64,000 nucleotides of DNA, taken from contig NZ_FOVJ01000001.1 in the NCBI RefSeq assembly GCF_900115125.1, positions 62,001-126,000 of the forward strand, in the 5' to 3' direction. This DNA is from Nitrosospira briensis (lineage in GTDB: Bacteria; Pseudomonadota; Gammaproteobacteria; Burkholderiales; Nitrosomonadaceae). Each line of letters opens with the position of its first letter. The first letter of the stretch is position 1. Shown one piece after another: positions 9,171-18,014 of the stretch. The position numbers and the translations under genes were made by a program. Below the pieces are notes generated by a model, which saw only the letters and a list, made by a program, of their open reading frames with translations, was not told the DNA's origin and did not search any database.

Positions 9171-9398
9171 ATGCGGCATTTATATGCGATTAAATCCTCC
9201 ATTCAAGACCGGAACGCGCGACTTGTTGCAATCTGGGTTGCCATCGTGGTGGGTGCATGCCTTGATGCCATAAATCAGGGGATTCCATTGCTGCTTGGAG
9301 AACCGATGACCTTCGGGCGATGGATTTCCGTTTTTGTCACGCCCGTGGTACCGTTCCTGGTGAGTTGTCATGGTCAGGGAATGAGGAACAAGGGATAG
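9171..9398 (+). CDS. nrtS: NrtS-like small membrane protein
   Basis: A 75-residue protein preceded by a strong ribosome site (AAAGGAG six bases before ATG). It has two hydrophobic segments (about 17-35 and 48-65) around the conserved loop DAINQGIPLLLGE. This is the layout of NrtS-type small nitrate/nitrite carriers, where the pattern is an INQG-like turn, then a second helix ending in PFLVS. The family assignment is from memory of the motif pattern. If right, it would pass nitrite or nitrate across the inner membrane, which would suit a nitrifier. It is a single gene, upstream AT-rich (TATTATTATTATTG). Confidence 0.62.
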   Translation: MRHLYAIKSSIQDRNARLVAIWVAIVVGACLDAINQGIPLLLGEPMTFGRWISVFVTPVVPFLVSCHGQGMRNKG

Positions 9399-9475
9399 AG
9401 ACGCTTCCGCGGCCCCGGATATGGCCCGGCTTGGCGTTGCGTGTCTTGCTGCAGTGGGAGCGGTAATGTAAAAAA

Positions 9476-9976
9476 CTACTCGTAGCGTATGAATTCCTCT
9501 GCAAGCGAGTCCGCGCCATGGCGCCTGATCAATGCTTCTATCTCCGCAAGCAGACCGTCATCTTCATCGTCCTCCAGGACGCCATCTCCTACCAGCCTGG
9601 CCGGCAGACCGGAGGCAATGGCTTCTTTTATCGTTTCCAAAGTAGGCGGATTTTCCCGGTTCTCGTCATTCACCACCGCGTCGATCACCCGCGAAAGCGG
9701 CTCACTCGCATTACTCTGCGCGAACTCGATGGCTAACGAATCTCCGCCAAACTCCTCAATCAGTGCGTCCAGTTCATCCAGTAACGAGTCGTCGATGTCA
9801 ACGTGATGCAACCGCTCCGCTTCGCTCAACGAAGCGGGCAACAAGCCGGCTATAAAGGCGCGCACCGACGCCAGCGTTACTGGCTGCTCGGCATCGGGAT
9901 CGTTGACCTGGCTTTCGAAAAGCGCCGAAAGGTTGGCGCTAACGCGGGTGGCGACATCAATAGGATAACGAATCAT
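9476..9976 (-). CDS. Acidic protein with an internal duplication
   Basis: A 166-residue, strongly acidic, cytosolic-looking protein of unknown function. It consists of two related copies: residues 32-85 (VTLASVRAFIAGLLPASL ... LLDELDALIEEFGGDSLAIEF) and 110-162 (PTLETIKEAIASGLPARL ... LLAEIEALIRRHGADSLAEEF). Each repeat is predicted to be helical, with an LL.E..ALI...G.DSLA core. The linker before the second core is Asp/Glu rich (GVLEDDEDDG). It lies next to a phosphoribosyltransferase gene in the same direction, about 200 nt upstream of it. I cannot name a family. Confidence 0.7.
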   Translation of the reverse strand: MIRYPIDVATRVSANLSALFESQVNDPDAEQPVTLASVRAFIAGLLPASLSEAERLHHVDIDDSLLDELDALIEEFGGDSLAIEFAQSNASEPLSRVIDAVVNDENRENPPTLETIKEAIASGLPARLVGDGVLEDDEDDGLLAEIEALIRRHGADSLAEEFIRYE

Positions 9977-10172
9977 AGCTCTATCCCCGGTATTGGAAGC
10001 GTGATGGCGGATGACGTCATGGTCCGGTTTGTGGCTGACCCACGGCCAGAACGCGGAACTATAGCGACGACGGACAATATGCTTCAGTTTAGGTCTCGCC
10101 GCGGAAAAGTCAATATTCGATTTACATGCTGGCCATTTTGTAATGATCCTCGCAGTCCGCAGAGCGCACGCA

Positions 10173-10805
10173 CTAACCAGAAGTGGCGGAAAGCGTGGCG
10201 ATAACCTCTTCGTCCGTCACCTGCGGGAACTCCATGTAAAACTGCGCGACCGCCTGAAAGTTGATGGGTGTCGAGAGACAAACGACACGATCCGCGTTGC
10301 TTCGCACTTTTTCCAGCGTGTCGGGCGGCGCCACCGGCACGGCGCAGATCAGTTCAGACGGATTCCTGGCCCTGAGCGCATGCAACGCCGCGAGCATGGT
10401 TGAACCGGTCGCCAGCCCATCATCGGTCACAATGACCACGCGTCCTGCCGGATCGATGGGTTGCCGGATGGGAGTGTATTGCGCGCGCCGCCGCCGTATT
10501 GCCGCAAGTTGAGTGGAAGCTTCATTCTTGATGTATTGCTCGCTCGCGCCCGTTTCATGGGCGTAATCCGCCAGATAAACCCATCCGCTTTCGTCCACCG
10601 CACCGATGGCGAACTCGGGATTGCCTGGTGCGCCCACCTTGTGCACAAGCACCACATCCAATTCGCCGTTCAGTTCGTCGGCAATCACTTTCGCCATCGG
10701 CACCGCCCCCCTTGGAATTGCAAGAACCAGCGGATGTTGGTTGCGATATTCAGAGAGAGCTGCGGCAAGTTGTCTGGCCGCGGCAACGCGATTTTCAAAA
10801 ATCAT
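10173..10805 (-). CDS. Phosphoribosyltransferase-domain protein
   Basis: The 210-residue protein has a PRTase type-I fold: AIPRGAVPMAKVIADEL near the N-terminus, VHKVGAPGNPEFAIGAV, and the PRPP-binding loop VVIVTDDGLATGST followed by a helix. This subgroup (also fused to hydrolases in some bacteria) is widespread next to stress genes such as Usp, PolX and archease; its true substrate is unclear. The N-terminal FENRVAAARQLAAAL is a characteristic lead for this subgroup. It is followed downstream on the same strand by the duplicated acidic protein. Confidence 0.88.
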   Translation of the reverse strand: MIFENRVAAARQLAAALSEYRNQHPLVLAIPRGAVPMAKVIADELNGELDVVLVHKVGAPGNPEFAIGAVDESGWVYLADYAHETGASEQYIKNEASTQLAAIRRRRAQYTPIRQPIDPAGRVVIVTDDGLATGSTMLAALHALRARNPSELICAVPVAPPDTLEKVRSNADRVVCLSTPINFQAVAQFYMEFPQVTDEEVIATLSATSG

Positions 10806-10935
10806 GGCTATCTCCGGTTACGTCCATCTGCCGAGGCGGCGCAAGCAGGACAAAGTTAAAAACCGAGGTGTACCTTGGAATTCGGGTACTTGTTTTTCGC
10901 ATCTATCTTGATTGCGTGCATCTTGATATTGAGCA

Positions 10936-12729
10936 CTATCGCGCGCGTGGAGCCAATGAATCATGATTATTTTGCTCATCGCGGTGCCGTAGCCTTGCTG
11001 GTCTCTCCATGGTGCGGTTAATAAGTATTTGAAGTTCGCCGAGCGAGCGGGTATTGAGTATATTTTTCTTTTCCAGCCAACCCCGACGTGCTTGCCCTAT
11101 GCCAAAGCGCAGGTTGTCGAAGTCGAAAGTACTGTGCGCATCCGAATTGACACTGACCAGCACCCCTTCCTCCCTGGCCATCTGGCAGTAGGTATCGAGC
11201 AAGTCAAGACGTTCCGGTTGGGCGTTGAGTTCGAGAAAACAGCCACGGCGCCCCGCTTCACGAATAACGCGCGCCATGTCGATGTCGCATGGCGGACGTT
11301 GCTGGATGAGCCGCCCGCCGGGATGCGCCAGGATAGTGAAATTGGGATGCTGCATGGCTCGCAGGATACGTTCCGTCTGTCTTGCGCGTGAAAGCTCGAA
11401 CTTGCTGTGCACCGCCCCTACAACCAGGTCGAGTTTTGCCAGGACATGATCCGGCAGGTCCAGGCTGCCGTCCTCCAGAATATCTACCTCTATTCCTTTC
11501 AGCAAGATAATCCCTTCCAGCTCTTCGTTAAGCGCATCGATTTCCTCGCATTGACGCGCCAGCCGCAGCGGATCGAGACCACGTGCAACGGCAAGTTGGC
11601 GTGAATGGTCGGTAATGGCGAGATATTCCCAACCGTGGCGTTTGGCTGCAAGCGCCATCTCACGCAGGGTGTTGTGCCCATCGGTCGCTTTGGTATGGGC
11701 ATGGAGATCGCCTCGCAAGTCCCCAAGCTCAACCAGTTGCGGTAGCCGTTTGGCACGCGCCAATACGATCTCCCCCCGATTTTCGCGCAACTCCGGGGGG
11801 ATGTAAGACAGGCCCACAGCACGGTAAACCGATTCCTCGCTTTCGCCGGCAATGCGGGCTCCATCGCGGTACACGCCATATTCGTTGATTTTCAATCCCC
11901 GTTTCTGAGCAATATACCGGACGGCGATATTGTGCGACTTGGAGCCTGTAAAGTAGTGAAGGGCGGCGCCATAACTTTCTTCCGCTACGACTCGCAAGTC
12001 GACCTGCAAGCCGCATGTGAGGATGACGCTCGCGCGTGTGCCCCCCGCGGCCAGTATCTCGGCAACCTCGTCATAACTGATGAAATACTGCATAACGGGA
12101 CGAGGCTCTGCTGCCGTTATCACGATATCGAGGTCCCCGACGGTCTCGCGCATGCGTCGGTAACTGCCCGCGACAGTTACCTTCATTACCCCCGGCGCCG
12201 CTACCAGGTAGGATCGTAAGGCTTCGGCGTATTGGGCCGCTACCGCCAGCTTGAAGCGGCTTACCTGATCGGCATGTGCTTCCACAGCCTGCAGAATGTT
12301 GAGCTCGGTCTTTTCGCCAAAACCGGGTAGAGCGCGAATGCGGCCGTCACGTGCAGCGCAATAGAGTTGCTCGACGGTTTGCACATCCAGATCGTGGTAG
12401 AGATGTCTTACCCGCTTGGGACCAAGACCGGGAACTTTAAGAAGCTCAGTGACGGCGGGAGGAAGTTCCGTACGCAGGCGGTCCAATAAACTGCACCGAT
12501 TGGTAGTCACGATTTCCTTGATTTTGGCTGAAAGATCGCGACCGATACCAGGTATACCTGTCAGATCCTCTTCCTTTTCCATCAACGCGTATGCTTCTAC
12601 AGAAAGTTCGCCTATGATGCGCGCCGCGTTACGGTAGGCGCGTATACGGAATGGATTCGCGCCCTCGATCTCAAGCAGATCGGCAATCTTTTCGAAAATG
12701 GCAGCGATGTCGGCATTATGGCTCGGCAT
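10936..12729 (-). CDS. polX: DNA polymerase/3'-5' exonuclease PolX
   Basis: This 597-residue protein has the bacterial PolX layout. Helix-hairpin-helix elements are at about 57-65 (GIPGIGRDL), 99-104 (VPGLGP) and 134-139 (LPGFGE). The polymerase palm has GSYRR at 188-192 with catalytic DLD at 199-201. A C-terminal PHP phosphoesterase domain begins at about 342 (DLHAHTKATDGHNT) and supplies the metal-dependent exonuclease. PolX enzymes fill short gaps in base-excision repair. The C-terminus runs about 25 residues past the PHP domain. It is followed on the same strand by the phosphoribosyltransferase gene, 130 nt downstream. Confidence 0.95.
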   Translation of the reverse strand: MPSHNADIAAIFEKIADLLEIEGANPFRIRAYRNAARIIGELSVEAYALMEKEEDLTGIPGIGRDLSAKIKEIVTTNRCSLLDRLRTELPPAVTELLKVPGLGPKRVRHLYHDLDVQTVEQLYCAARDGRIRALPGFGEKTELNILQAVEAHADQVSRFKLAVAAQYAEALRSYLVAAPGVMKVTVAGSYRRMRETVGDLDIVITAAEPRPVMQYFISYDEVAEILAAGGTRASVILTCGLQVDLRVVAEESYGAALHYFTGSKSHNIAVRYIAQKRGLKINEYGVYRDGARIAGESEESVYRAVGLSYIPPELRENRGEIVLARAKRLPQLVELGDLRGDLHAHTKATDGHNTLREMALAAKRHGWEYLAITDHSRQLAVARGLDPLRLARQCEEIDALNEELEGIILLKGIEVDILEDGSLDLPDHVLAKLDLVVGAVHSKFELSRARQTERILRAMQHPNFTILAHPGGRLIQQRPPCDIDMARVIREAGRRGCFLELNAQPERLDLLDTYCQMAREEGVLVSVNSDAHSTFDFDNLRFGIGQARRGWLEKKNILNTRSLGELQILINRTMERPARLRHRDEQNNHDSLAPRAR

Positions 12730-12969
12730 GGGGTGATATTCCCTGGTTTGATCTTTTCAGTCCTTGGCAACTCGGCAGAAAGTATTTTCCGAGTTCAAAG
12801 TGTAGTATAGCCAGAGAATCCGGCTGGGCCAGAAACAGCATAACCGGTGTGATTAAACTTGACACGGCTGAAGGGTTCTTCTATAGCTATTTATGGGGCA
12901 TGTTTTAGATCAAGGGTAACGGCGGGCGTCGCGAGAGCAAAAGAACAAGTGATTTTCAAGGAATTATCT

Positions 12970-13386
12970 ATGCCGACCCAATCTCCAACATACTTTGAAC
13001 ACGACGCGGATATCGGCATCATAGGGCGCGGTGCAACCGTAGAGCAGGCATTTGAGGCGGCGGCACAGGCTGTATTCGGGATTGTCACAAAATTGGATGC
13101 GGTGCAGCCAAAGACTGCGGTAACGATAGCATTCGAAGAGGCTGACGTGGAGTTGGCCATGGTGACGTGGTTGAACCTGTTACTGGGGAAATCCCGTGAA
13201 CTCGGCATGGTTTTCAGCCGTTTCCGGATGCAGCGCAACGGCGCCCGATGGAACGCCGAAGCGCTGGGTGAGAAGTGGCGCGCTGGCCTGGAGCGCGGGG
13301 TCGAAGTAAAAGGCGCAACCCTTACCATGCTTTCAGTGAAACAAACGGGGGCAATGTGGGAGGCGCGTTGCATAGTGGACGTGTGA
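12970..13386 (+). CDS. Archease (RtcB cofactor)
   Basis: The start at 12970 (138 residues) is preferred because AAGGA precedes it and because the family fold begins at TYFEHDADIGIIGRGAT. Conserved archease features follow: the acidic DADIG near the N-terminus, FEAAAQAVFGIV, and the C-terminal KGATLTMLSVKQTGAMWEA region ending in VDV. Archease speeds up guanylation of RtcB and turns it into a multiple-turnover ligase. The gene ends one base before rtcB begins, so the two are coupled. Confidence 0.92.
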   Translation: MPTQSPTYFEHDADIGIIGRGATVEQAFEAAAQAVFGIVTKLDAVQPKTAVTIAFEEADVELAMVTWLNLLLGKSRELGMVFSRFRMQRNGARWNAEALGEKWRAGLERGVEVKGATLTMLSVKQTGAMWEARCIVDV

Positions 13387-13387
13387 C

Positions 13388-14815
13388 ATGAATCTGCAGC
13401 AGTTACACCAACTGGAACCCTGCCTTTGGACCCTGCCGCGTGCAACCGCCGAGAAACGCGCGGAAGTGTTGCTCTACGGCACGGCGCCTTTGCTGGTCAG
13501 CATGGACGACAAGGTACTGGAACAAGCCGCCAATGTTGCTTTTCTGCCGGGCGTAGTCGGCGCGTCAATGACAATGCCGGATGCACATTGGGGTTACGGC
13601 TTTCCTATCGGGGGCGTTGCGGCCTTCGATGCCGGGCAGGGCGGCGTGATTTCGGTGGGCGGTGTCGGCTTCGATATTTCCTGCGGCATACGTTGCCTGC
13701 GCAGCAATCTCAGTTTGCAGGATGCAGCGCCGCGCTTCAATGAGCTCGCGGACACGCTGTTCCATGCAATTCCGGCTGGCGTAGGGGAAGAAGGCGAGAT
13801 CAAGGTGAATCTCACCCAAATTGATCAAATACTGCAGGAGGGCGCGAACTGGGCGGTAAAGCATGGCTATGGCAATACTGCGGACCTTGAATATATTGAA
13901 GAACATGGCCGTGTTGCGGACGCTGTGCCGGATAACGTGTCAGAACTGGCTAAAAAGCGCCAGCGCGGCGAAATGGGTACGCTGGGCTCGGGAAACCATT
14001 ACCTTGAAGTTCAAATGGTGGAACGCATTTACGATGCTGCCGCCGCCCTGGCTTTTGGATTGCATGAAGGCCAGATCCTTATTTCGATACATTGTGGTTC
14101 GCGCGGGCTCGGGCACCAAATCGGCACGGAGTACATGCTCATACTGGCGAAGGCCGCCAGCCGGCTCGGCATCCGCTTGCCCGACCGGGAATTGGCCTGT
14201 GCACCGATTAAATCTCCCGAGGGGCAGCAATATATCGGCGCCATGAACGCAGCAATCAACTGCGCACTCGCCAACCGCCAGATACTCACTCACCTGACAC
14301 GGGTTGCTTGCGAGAAAATCTTTCGTGATGCGGAGTTTGAAACATTGTTCGATGTTTCGCACAATACCTGCAAGGCCGAAACGCACGAAGTGGACGGCAA
14401 GCCCAGGTTGCTCCATGTGCACCGTAAAGGCGCAACGCGCGCCTTCGGTCCGGGGCACCCCGCGCTACCGGAGCGCTATCGCAAGGTAGGCCAGCCGGTC
14501 GTCATCGGTGGCAGCATGGGCACAGGCTCATACATTCTTGCGGGCTCCAGTGGAAATCGGGCATTCGCCTCGGCCAGCCACGGCGCAGGCCGGGCCATGA
14601 GTCGGCATCAGGCCTTGGCGCGCTGGAAGGGCCGCGCACTCGTGGATGAGCTGGCGCAGCAGGGCATACTGATTCGCACACGCTCGATGAGGGGCGTGGC
14701 GGAGGAAGCACCAGGCGCATACAAGGATGTCGATCTCGTAGCGGAAGCGACGGAACAAGCGGGGCTCGCGCGACGAGTTGCTTTCCTCCGGCCAAAAGTG
14801 TGCGTTAAGGGATAG
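13388..14815 (+). CDS. rtcB: RNA-splicing ligase RtcB
   Basis: A 475-residue RtcB, which joins 2',3'-cyclic-phosphate or 3'-phosphate RNA ends to 5'-OH ends using GTP and Mn2+. Visible motifs are PDAHWGYGFPIGG (His67 region), GGVGFDISCGIR (Asp96 and Cys99 for metal binding), GTLGSGNHYLEVQ, HCGSRGLGHQIG and, near the C-terminus, SASHGAGRAMSR, containing the histidine that carries GMP in this family. The length and motif order are normal. It sits directly after archease and upstream of a universal stress protein, so it fits an RNA-repair role under stress. Confidence 0.96.
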   Translation: MNLQQLHQLEPCLWTLPRATAEKRAEVLLYGTAPLLVSMDDKVLEQAANVAFLPGVVGASMTMPDAHWGYGFPIGGVAAFDAGQGGVISVGGVGFDISCGIRCLRSNLSLQDAAPRFNELADTLFHAIPAGVGEEGEIKVNLTQIDQILQEGANWAVKHGYGNTADLEYIEEHGRVADAVPDNVSELAKKRQRGEMGTLGSGNHYLEVQMVERIYDAAAALAFGLHEGQILISIHCGSRGLGHQIGTEYMLILAKAASRLGIRLPDRELACAPIKSPEGQQYIGAMNAAINCALANRQILTHLTRVACEKIFRDAEFETLFDVSHNTCKAETHEVDGKPRLLHVHRKGATRAFGPGHPALPERYRKVGQPVVIGGSMGTGSYILAGSSGNRAFASASHGAGRAMSRHQALARWKGRALVDELAQQGILIRTRSMRGVAEEAPGAYKDVDLVAEATEQAGLARRVAFLRPKVCVKG

Positions 14816-14839
14816 GGGATAGGGAATAACTTATGGAAG

Positions 14840-15280
14840 ATGACAATGTATCAACGTATTCTGGTTCCTGTTGACGGTAGTCCAACATCCGAGCGAGCGC
14901 TGCAGGAAGCGCTCCGGCTTGCGCAGCAGCAAAGCGGGCGGTTGGAGTTGGTGCATGTTCTGGGCGACGTTCGCCTCATGGAAGCCAGTAGTTATATCAA
15001 TTACGCGGAAATGAAGGATGCAATGGCGAGTGCCGGCAAAAAACTGTTGGAACAAACCAGGATGGTGGCGCAGCAGTCAGGAACGGCAGCGGAAGTAAAG
15101 CTGCTTGAAGCAGGGGGCGCGCGAATCGCGAGTGCGATCGTGGAGGAGGCCAGGCAATGGCAAGCCGACCTGATCGTAATCGGTACCCACGGCCGCACCG
15201 GTTTCAGCCGCGTTTTATTTGGCAGTGTTGCGGAGGGGGTAGTGCGCACCGCTCAGATACCGGTGTTATTGATTCGGTGA
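14840..15280 (+). CDS. Universal stress protein (UspA family)
   Basis: A 146-residue UspA-fold protein. It begins with YQRILVPVDGSPTSERAL, carrying the nucleotide-binding Asp of the first strand, and ends with the ATP-binding loop form IGTHGRTGFSRVLFGSVAEGVVRTAQIPVLLIR (key G-x2-G-x9-GS). It therefore belongs to the ATP-binding branch. The start may be at 14840 or two codons later. It stands 24 nt after rtcB. Confidence 0.93.
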   Translation: MTMYQRILVPVDGSPTSERALQEALRLAQQQSGRLELVHVLGDVRLMEASSYINYAEMKDAMASAGKKLLEQTRMVAQQSGTAAEVKLLEAGGARIASAIVEEARQWQADLIVIGTHGRTGFSRVLFGSVAEGVVRTAQIPVLLIR

Positions 15281-15413
15281 GCTTGGACCCGAAAATCAGA
15301 TCCCGCGCACAGGAATAAGGATCCACGAATACATACGATTTCGACCATGAAGTCATCCTGCCCAGCTTCTCCCTCGGCGAGCTGCACATATGAATCATTG
15401 AGAGGACATAAAA

Positions 15414-15986
15414 ATGAAACTGCAACTGCAAATCACTACACGCGATGTTCCCCATTCTGAAGCACTGGAGGGCCATATTCGGCAAAAAGCGGAAAAGCTT
15501 GAAACGTTTTATCCCCACATCATGGGGTGCCGCGTCGTAGTCGAGGTTCCACACAAGCACAAACATCAAGGGCGCGTATTCAATGTGCGCCTCGACATAA
15601 CGGTGCCGGGCAAGGAACTTGTGGTGAACCGGGAGCCGCATGAGGATGTGTACGTTGCACTACGCGACGCTTTTGGTGCCGCCAAGCGCCAGCTGGAAGA
15701 TTACGGGCGCCGCCAGCGTGGCGACGTAAAGGCACACGCGCCAGTGTTGCGCGGCAGGGTGGCGCGGTTGGTTGAAGATGAAGGGTACGGTTTTATCGAG
15801 ACACCCGACGGGCAGGAGCTCTACTTTCATCGCGAAAATCTTGCCAGCAATAATTTTGATCAACTGGCGGCAGGTAGCGAGGTGCAGTTCCTGGAAGATA
15901 TCGCCAGCGAGGGCTTTCAGGCAAAGCGTGTGAGTACCGGCAAACATCACATTGAAAACTTCGAAGAAGAAACAGATAAGGAGTGA
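15414..15986 (+). CDS. HPF/RaiA-type ribosome factor fused to a cold-shock domain
   Basis: A 190-residue fusion. Residues 1-100 are a hibernation-promoting-factor/RaiA domain (ITTRDVPHSEALEGHIRQKAEKLE, then NREPHEDVYVALRDAFGAAKRQLEDY). Residues 111-173 are a cold-shock OB fold with RNP1-like GYGFIE (124-129) and RNP2-like LYFHR (136-140). The usual long-HPF C-terminal dimerisation domain is absent and replaced by the CSD. HPF domains bind the 30S decoding region and silence ribosomes; the CSD would add single-stranded RNA or DNA binding. It lies between a UspA gene and NAD salvage genes. The RBS GAGAGGACATAAAA precedes the ATG. Confidence 0.92.
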   Translation: MKLQLQITTRDVPHSEALEGHIRQKAEKLETFYPHIMGCRVVVEVPHKHKHQGRVFNVRLDITVPGKELVVNREPHEDVYVALRDAFGAAKRQLEDYGRRQRGDVKAHAPVLRGRVARLVEDEGYGFIETPDGQELYFHRENLASNNFDQLAAGSEVQFLEDIASEGFQAKRVSTGKHHIENFEEETDKE

Positions 15987-16040
15987 CAAGTCTGCCGTCC
16001 TGGATCGAGCCAGACCACGGATGAATAATGCGAGGTTGGG

Positions 16041-16622
16041 ATGAAGCTTGATCTCGCTCCGGGGGATGCGCTGATCCTTGTGGATGTGCAGAACGATTTC
16101 ATGCCAGGCGGCAGTCTTGCAGTGCCTGACGGTGACAAGATCATTCCGGTACTCAACCGGTATTTAACACTTTTTCATACCCATGGCCTGCCGATTTTCG
16201 CTACTCGCGATTGGCATCCGCCGGACCACTGCTCTTTTGCACAGCAAGGGGGGCCGTGGCCTCCGCATTGCGTCGCCGGCACCCCGGGTGCGGCATTTCC
16301 TGGCAGCCTTGAACTCCCCCCCGGTACCCACATCATTTCCAAGGCTACGAATCCTGAAAACGACGCTTATTCCGGCTTTACGGAAACTCCACTCAACGCC
16401 TTACTCCAGTCATCCGGTAGCCGACGCGTGTTTATCGGCGGCGTTGCGGCAGAGTATTGCGTGCTCAATACCGTAAAGGAGGCCCTGCGGCATCACTATG
16501 CAACCGTCGTGCTCGAGGATGCGGTACGCGCGATGGATACGAGTGCGAATCATGGTGGCGCGCTAACCGAGATGACGCAACTTGGTGCGATCTCCATTCA
16601 TTTTGAAGTGCTGGGCGCATGA
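16041..16622 (+). CDS. pncA: Nicotinamidase
   Basis: A 193-residue cysteine hydrolase that turns nicotinamide into nicotinate in the NAD salvage (Preiss-Handler) route. The catalytic triad is visible as Asp15 (VDVQNDF), Lys101 (SKATNP) and Cys140 (AAEYCV). Metal ligands are present as Asp57, His59 and His63 (RDWHPPDH). Its stop overlaps the start of the nicotinate phosphoribosyltransferase gene by 4 nt (ATGA), so the two consecutive enzymes of one pathway are made together. Confidence 0.95.
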   Translation: MKLDLAPGDALILVDVQNDFMPGGSLAVPDGDKIIPVLNRYLTLFHTHGLPIFATRDWHPPDHCSFAQQGGPWPPHCVAGTPGAAFPGSLELPPGTHIISKATNPENDAYSGFTETPLNALLQSSGSRRVFIGGVAAEYCVLNTVKEALRHHYATVVLEDAVRAMDTSANHGGALTEMTQLGAISIHFEVLGA

Positions 16623-17983
16623 ATCCGCTTTCCAGTCCTCTGATGACGGATAATTATCAGTTTATGATGTTGCAGAGCTACCTCGAGCAGGGCATGGAAG
16701 AAACCGCGGTGTTCGAGCTTTTTGTTCGCAAGCTTCCGCCGGGGCGAAATTTCATGATTGCGGCCGGGCTGGAACAAGCGCTCAATTTTCTTGAGAACCT
16801 GAGGTTTTCTCCCGAGGAGCTGGCCTGGCTTGCCCCGCGTTTCCCGTCCACTCTTATCGCCTACCTTGAGGAATTTCGTTTTACCGGCGACGTTCATGCC
16901 ATGCCGGAAGGCACGATATTTTTTCCGGATGAGCCTATCCTGCGGATAACCGCCGCACTACCGCAAGCCCAGCTTATCGAATCCCGTATGATGAATCTGC
17001 TGCACTTCGAAACCTTGATCGCATCCAAGGCTGCCCGTTCCGTGCTGGCGGCGCCGGACAAGTTGCTGGTGGATTTCGGCATGCGCCGCGCGCATGGCGC
17101 GGAAGCCGGGCTACTTGCGGCACGTGCGAGCTATCTCGCGGGATTTTCCGGTACTGCCACGGTACTGGCCGGAGCACTGTATGGGATTGCACTGTTTGGC
17201 ACGACAGCTCACTCCTATATTCAGGCCCACGAAGACGAGACCACAGCCTTTGAACACTTTGCGCGTTGTCACCCTGACAACGTGATACTGCTGATCGATA
17301 CCTATGATACGGAGGCAGCCGCAGACAAGGTGGTGGCACTCGCTCCCAAACTCGGCGCGGATGGAATCGGCATCAAGGGCGTAAGGCTGGATAGCGGCGA
17401 TCTGGCGATGCATGCCCGGCAGGTACGCAAGATACTGGATGAGGGCGGGCTGGAAAACACCTTCATTTTTGCTAGCGGGAACCTGGATGAATACCGGCTG
17501 CACGCGTTGTTGGCATCCGGCGCGCCTATAGACGGCTTTGGTATCGGGACCGCATTGGATGTCTCCAGCGATGCGCCTTCGCTGGATTGTGCCTACAAGC
17601 TGCAGGAATACGCCGGCAAGGCCCGTCGCAAACGCTCGGAAGGAAAGGTAACGTGGCCGGGAAGAAAGCAGGTATATCGCAAATACGATAGCGCCGACGG
17701 TTGCATGATGCGCGACGTTGTCACGCTGGAGGAAGACAATTCTTATGACGGGGAGCCGCTGGTCATCCCCGTTATGGTGGCTGGCGAGCGTATTAACGGA
17801 AATGTCGGTCTCGATGAAATGCGCCGACGGACGCTGGCGAACTATGCCCGGCTGCCGTCGCAAATGACCGCTCTTGAAGCGGCGCATGCTTACCCCGTGG
17901 AAATTTCCCCGTCGTTGCGAGCGTTAGCCAAACAGCTGGACGAGGATTCTGGCGCATTTTCACATCTAACTCAAACCTTATGA
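16619..17983 (+). CDS. pncB: Nicotinate phosphoribosyltransferase
   Basis: A 454-residue enzyme that converts nicotinate and PRPP to nicotinate mononucleotide with ATP use. The N-terminus SPLMTDNYQFMMLQSYLEQG, the middle FGMRRAHG and the phosphate-binding stretch GVRLDSGDLAMHARQ (about 255-270) with GIGTALDVSSDAPSLD are family marks. Length fits the long PncB class. It is coupled to pncA. The next gene downstream is convergent. Confidence 0.95.
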   Translation: MNPLSSPLMTDNYQFMMLQSYLEQGMEETAVFELFVRKLPPGRNFMIAAGLEQALNFLENLRFSPEELAWLAPRFPSTLIAYLEEFRFTGDVHAMPEGTIFFPDEPILRITAALPQAQLIESRMMNLLHFETLIASKAARSVLAAPDKLLVDFGMRRAHGAEAGLLAARASYLAGFSGTATVLAGALYGIALFGTTAHSYIQAHEDETTAFEHFARCHPDNVILLIDTYDTEAAADKVVALAPKLGADGIGIKGVRLDSGDLAMHARQVRKILDEGGLENTFIFASGNLDEYRLHALLASGAPIDGFGIGTALDVSSDAPSLDCAYKLQEYAGKARRKRSEGKVTWPGRKQVYRKYDSADGCMMRDVVTLEEDNSYDGEPLVIPVMVAGERINGNVGLDEMRRRTLANYARLPSQMTALEAAHAYPVEISPSLRALAKQLDEDSGAFSHLTQTL

Positions 17984-18014
17984 GCCTTATGATGACGAGC
18001 TTTACGCCGCACCT

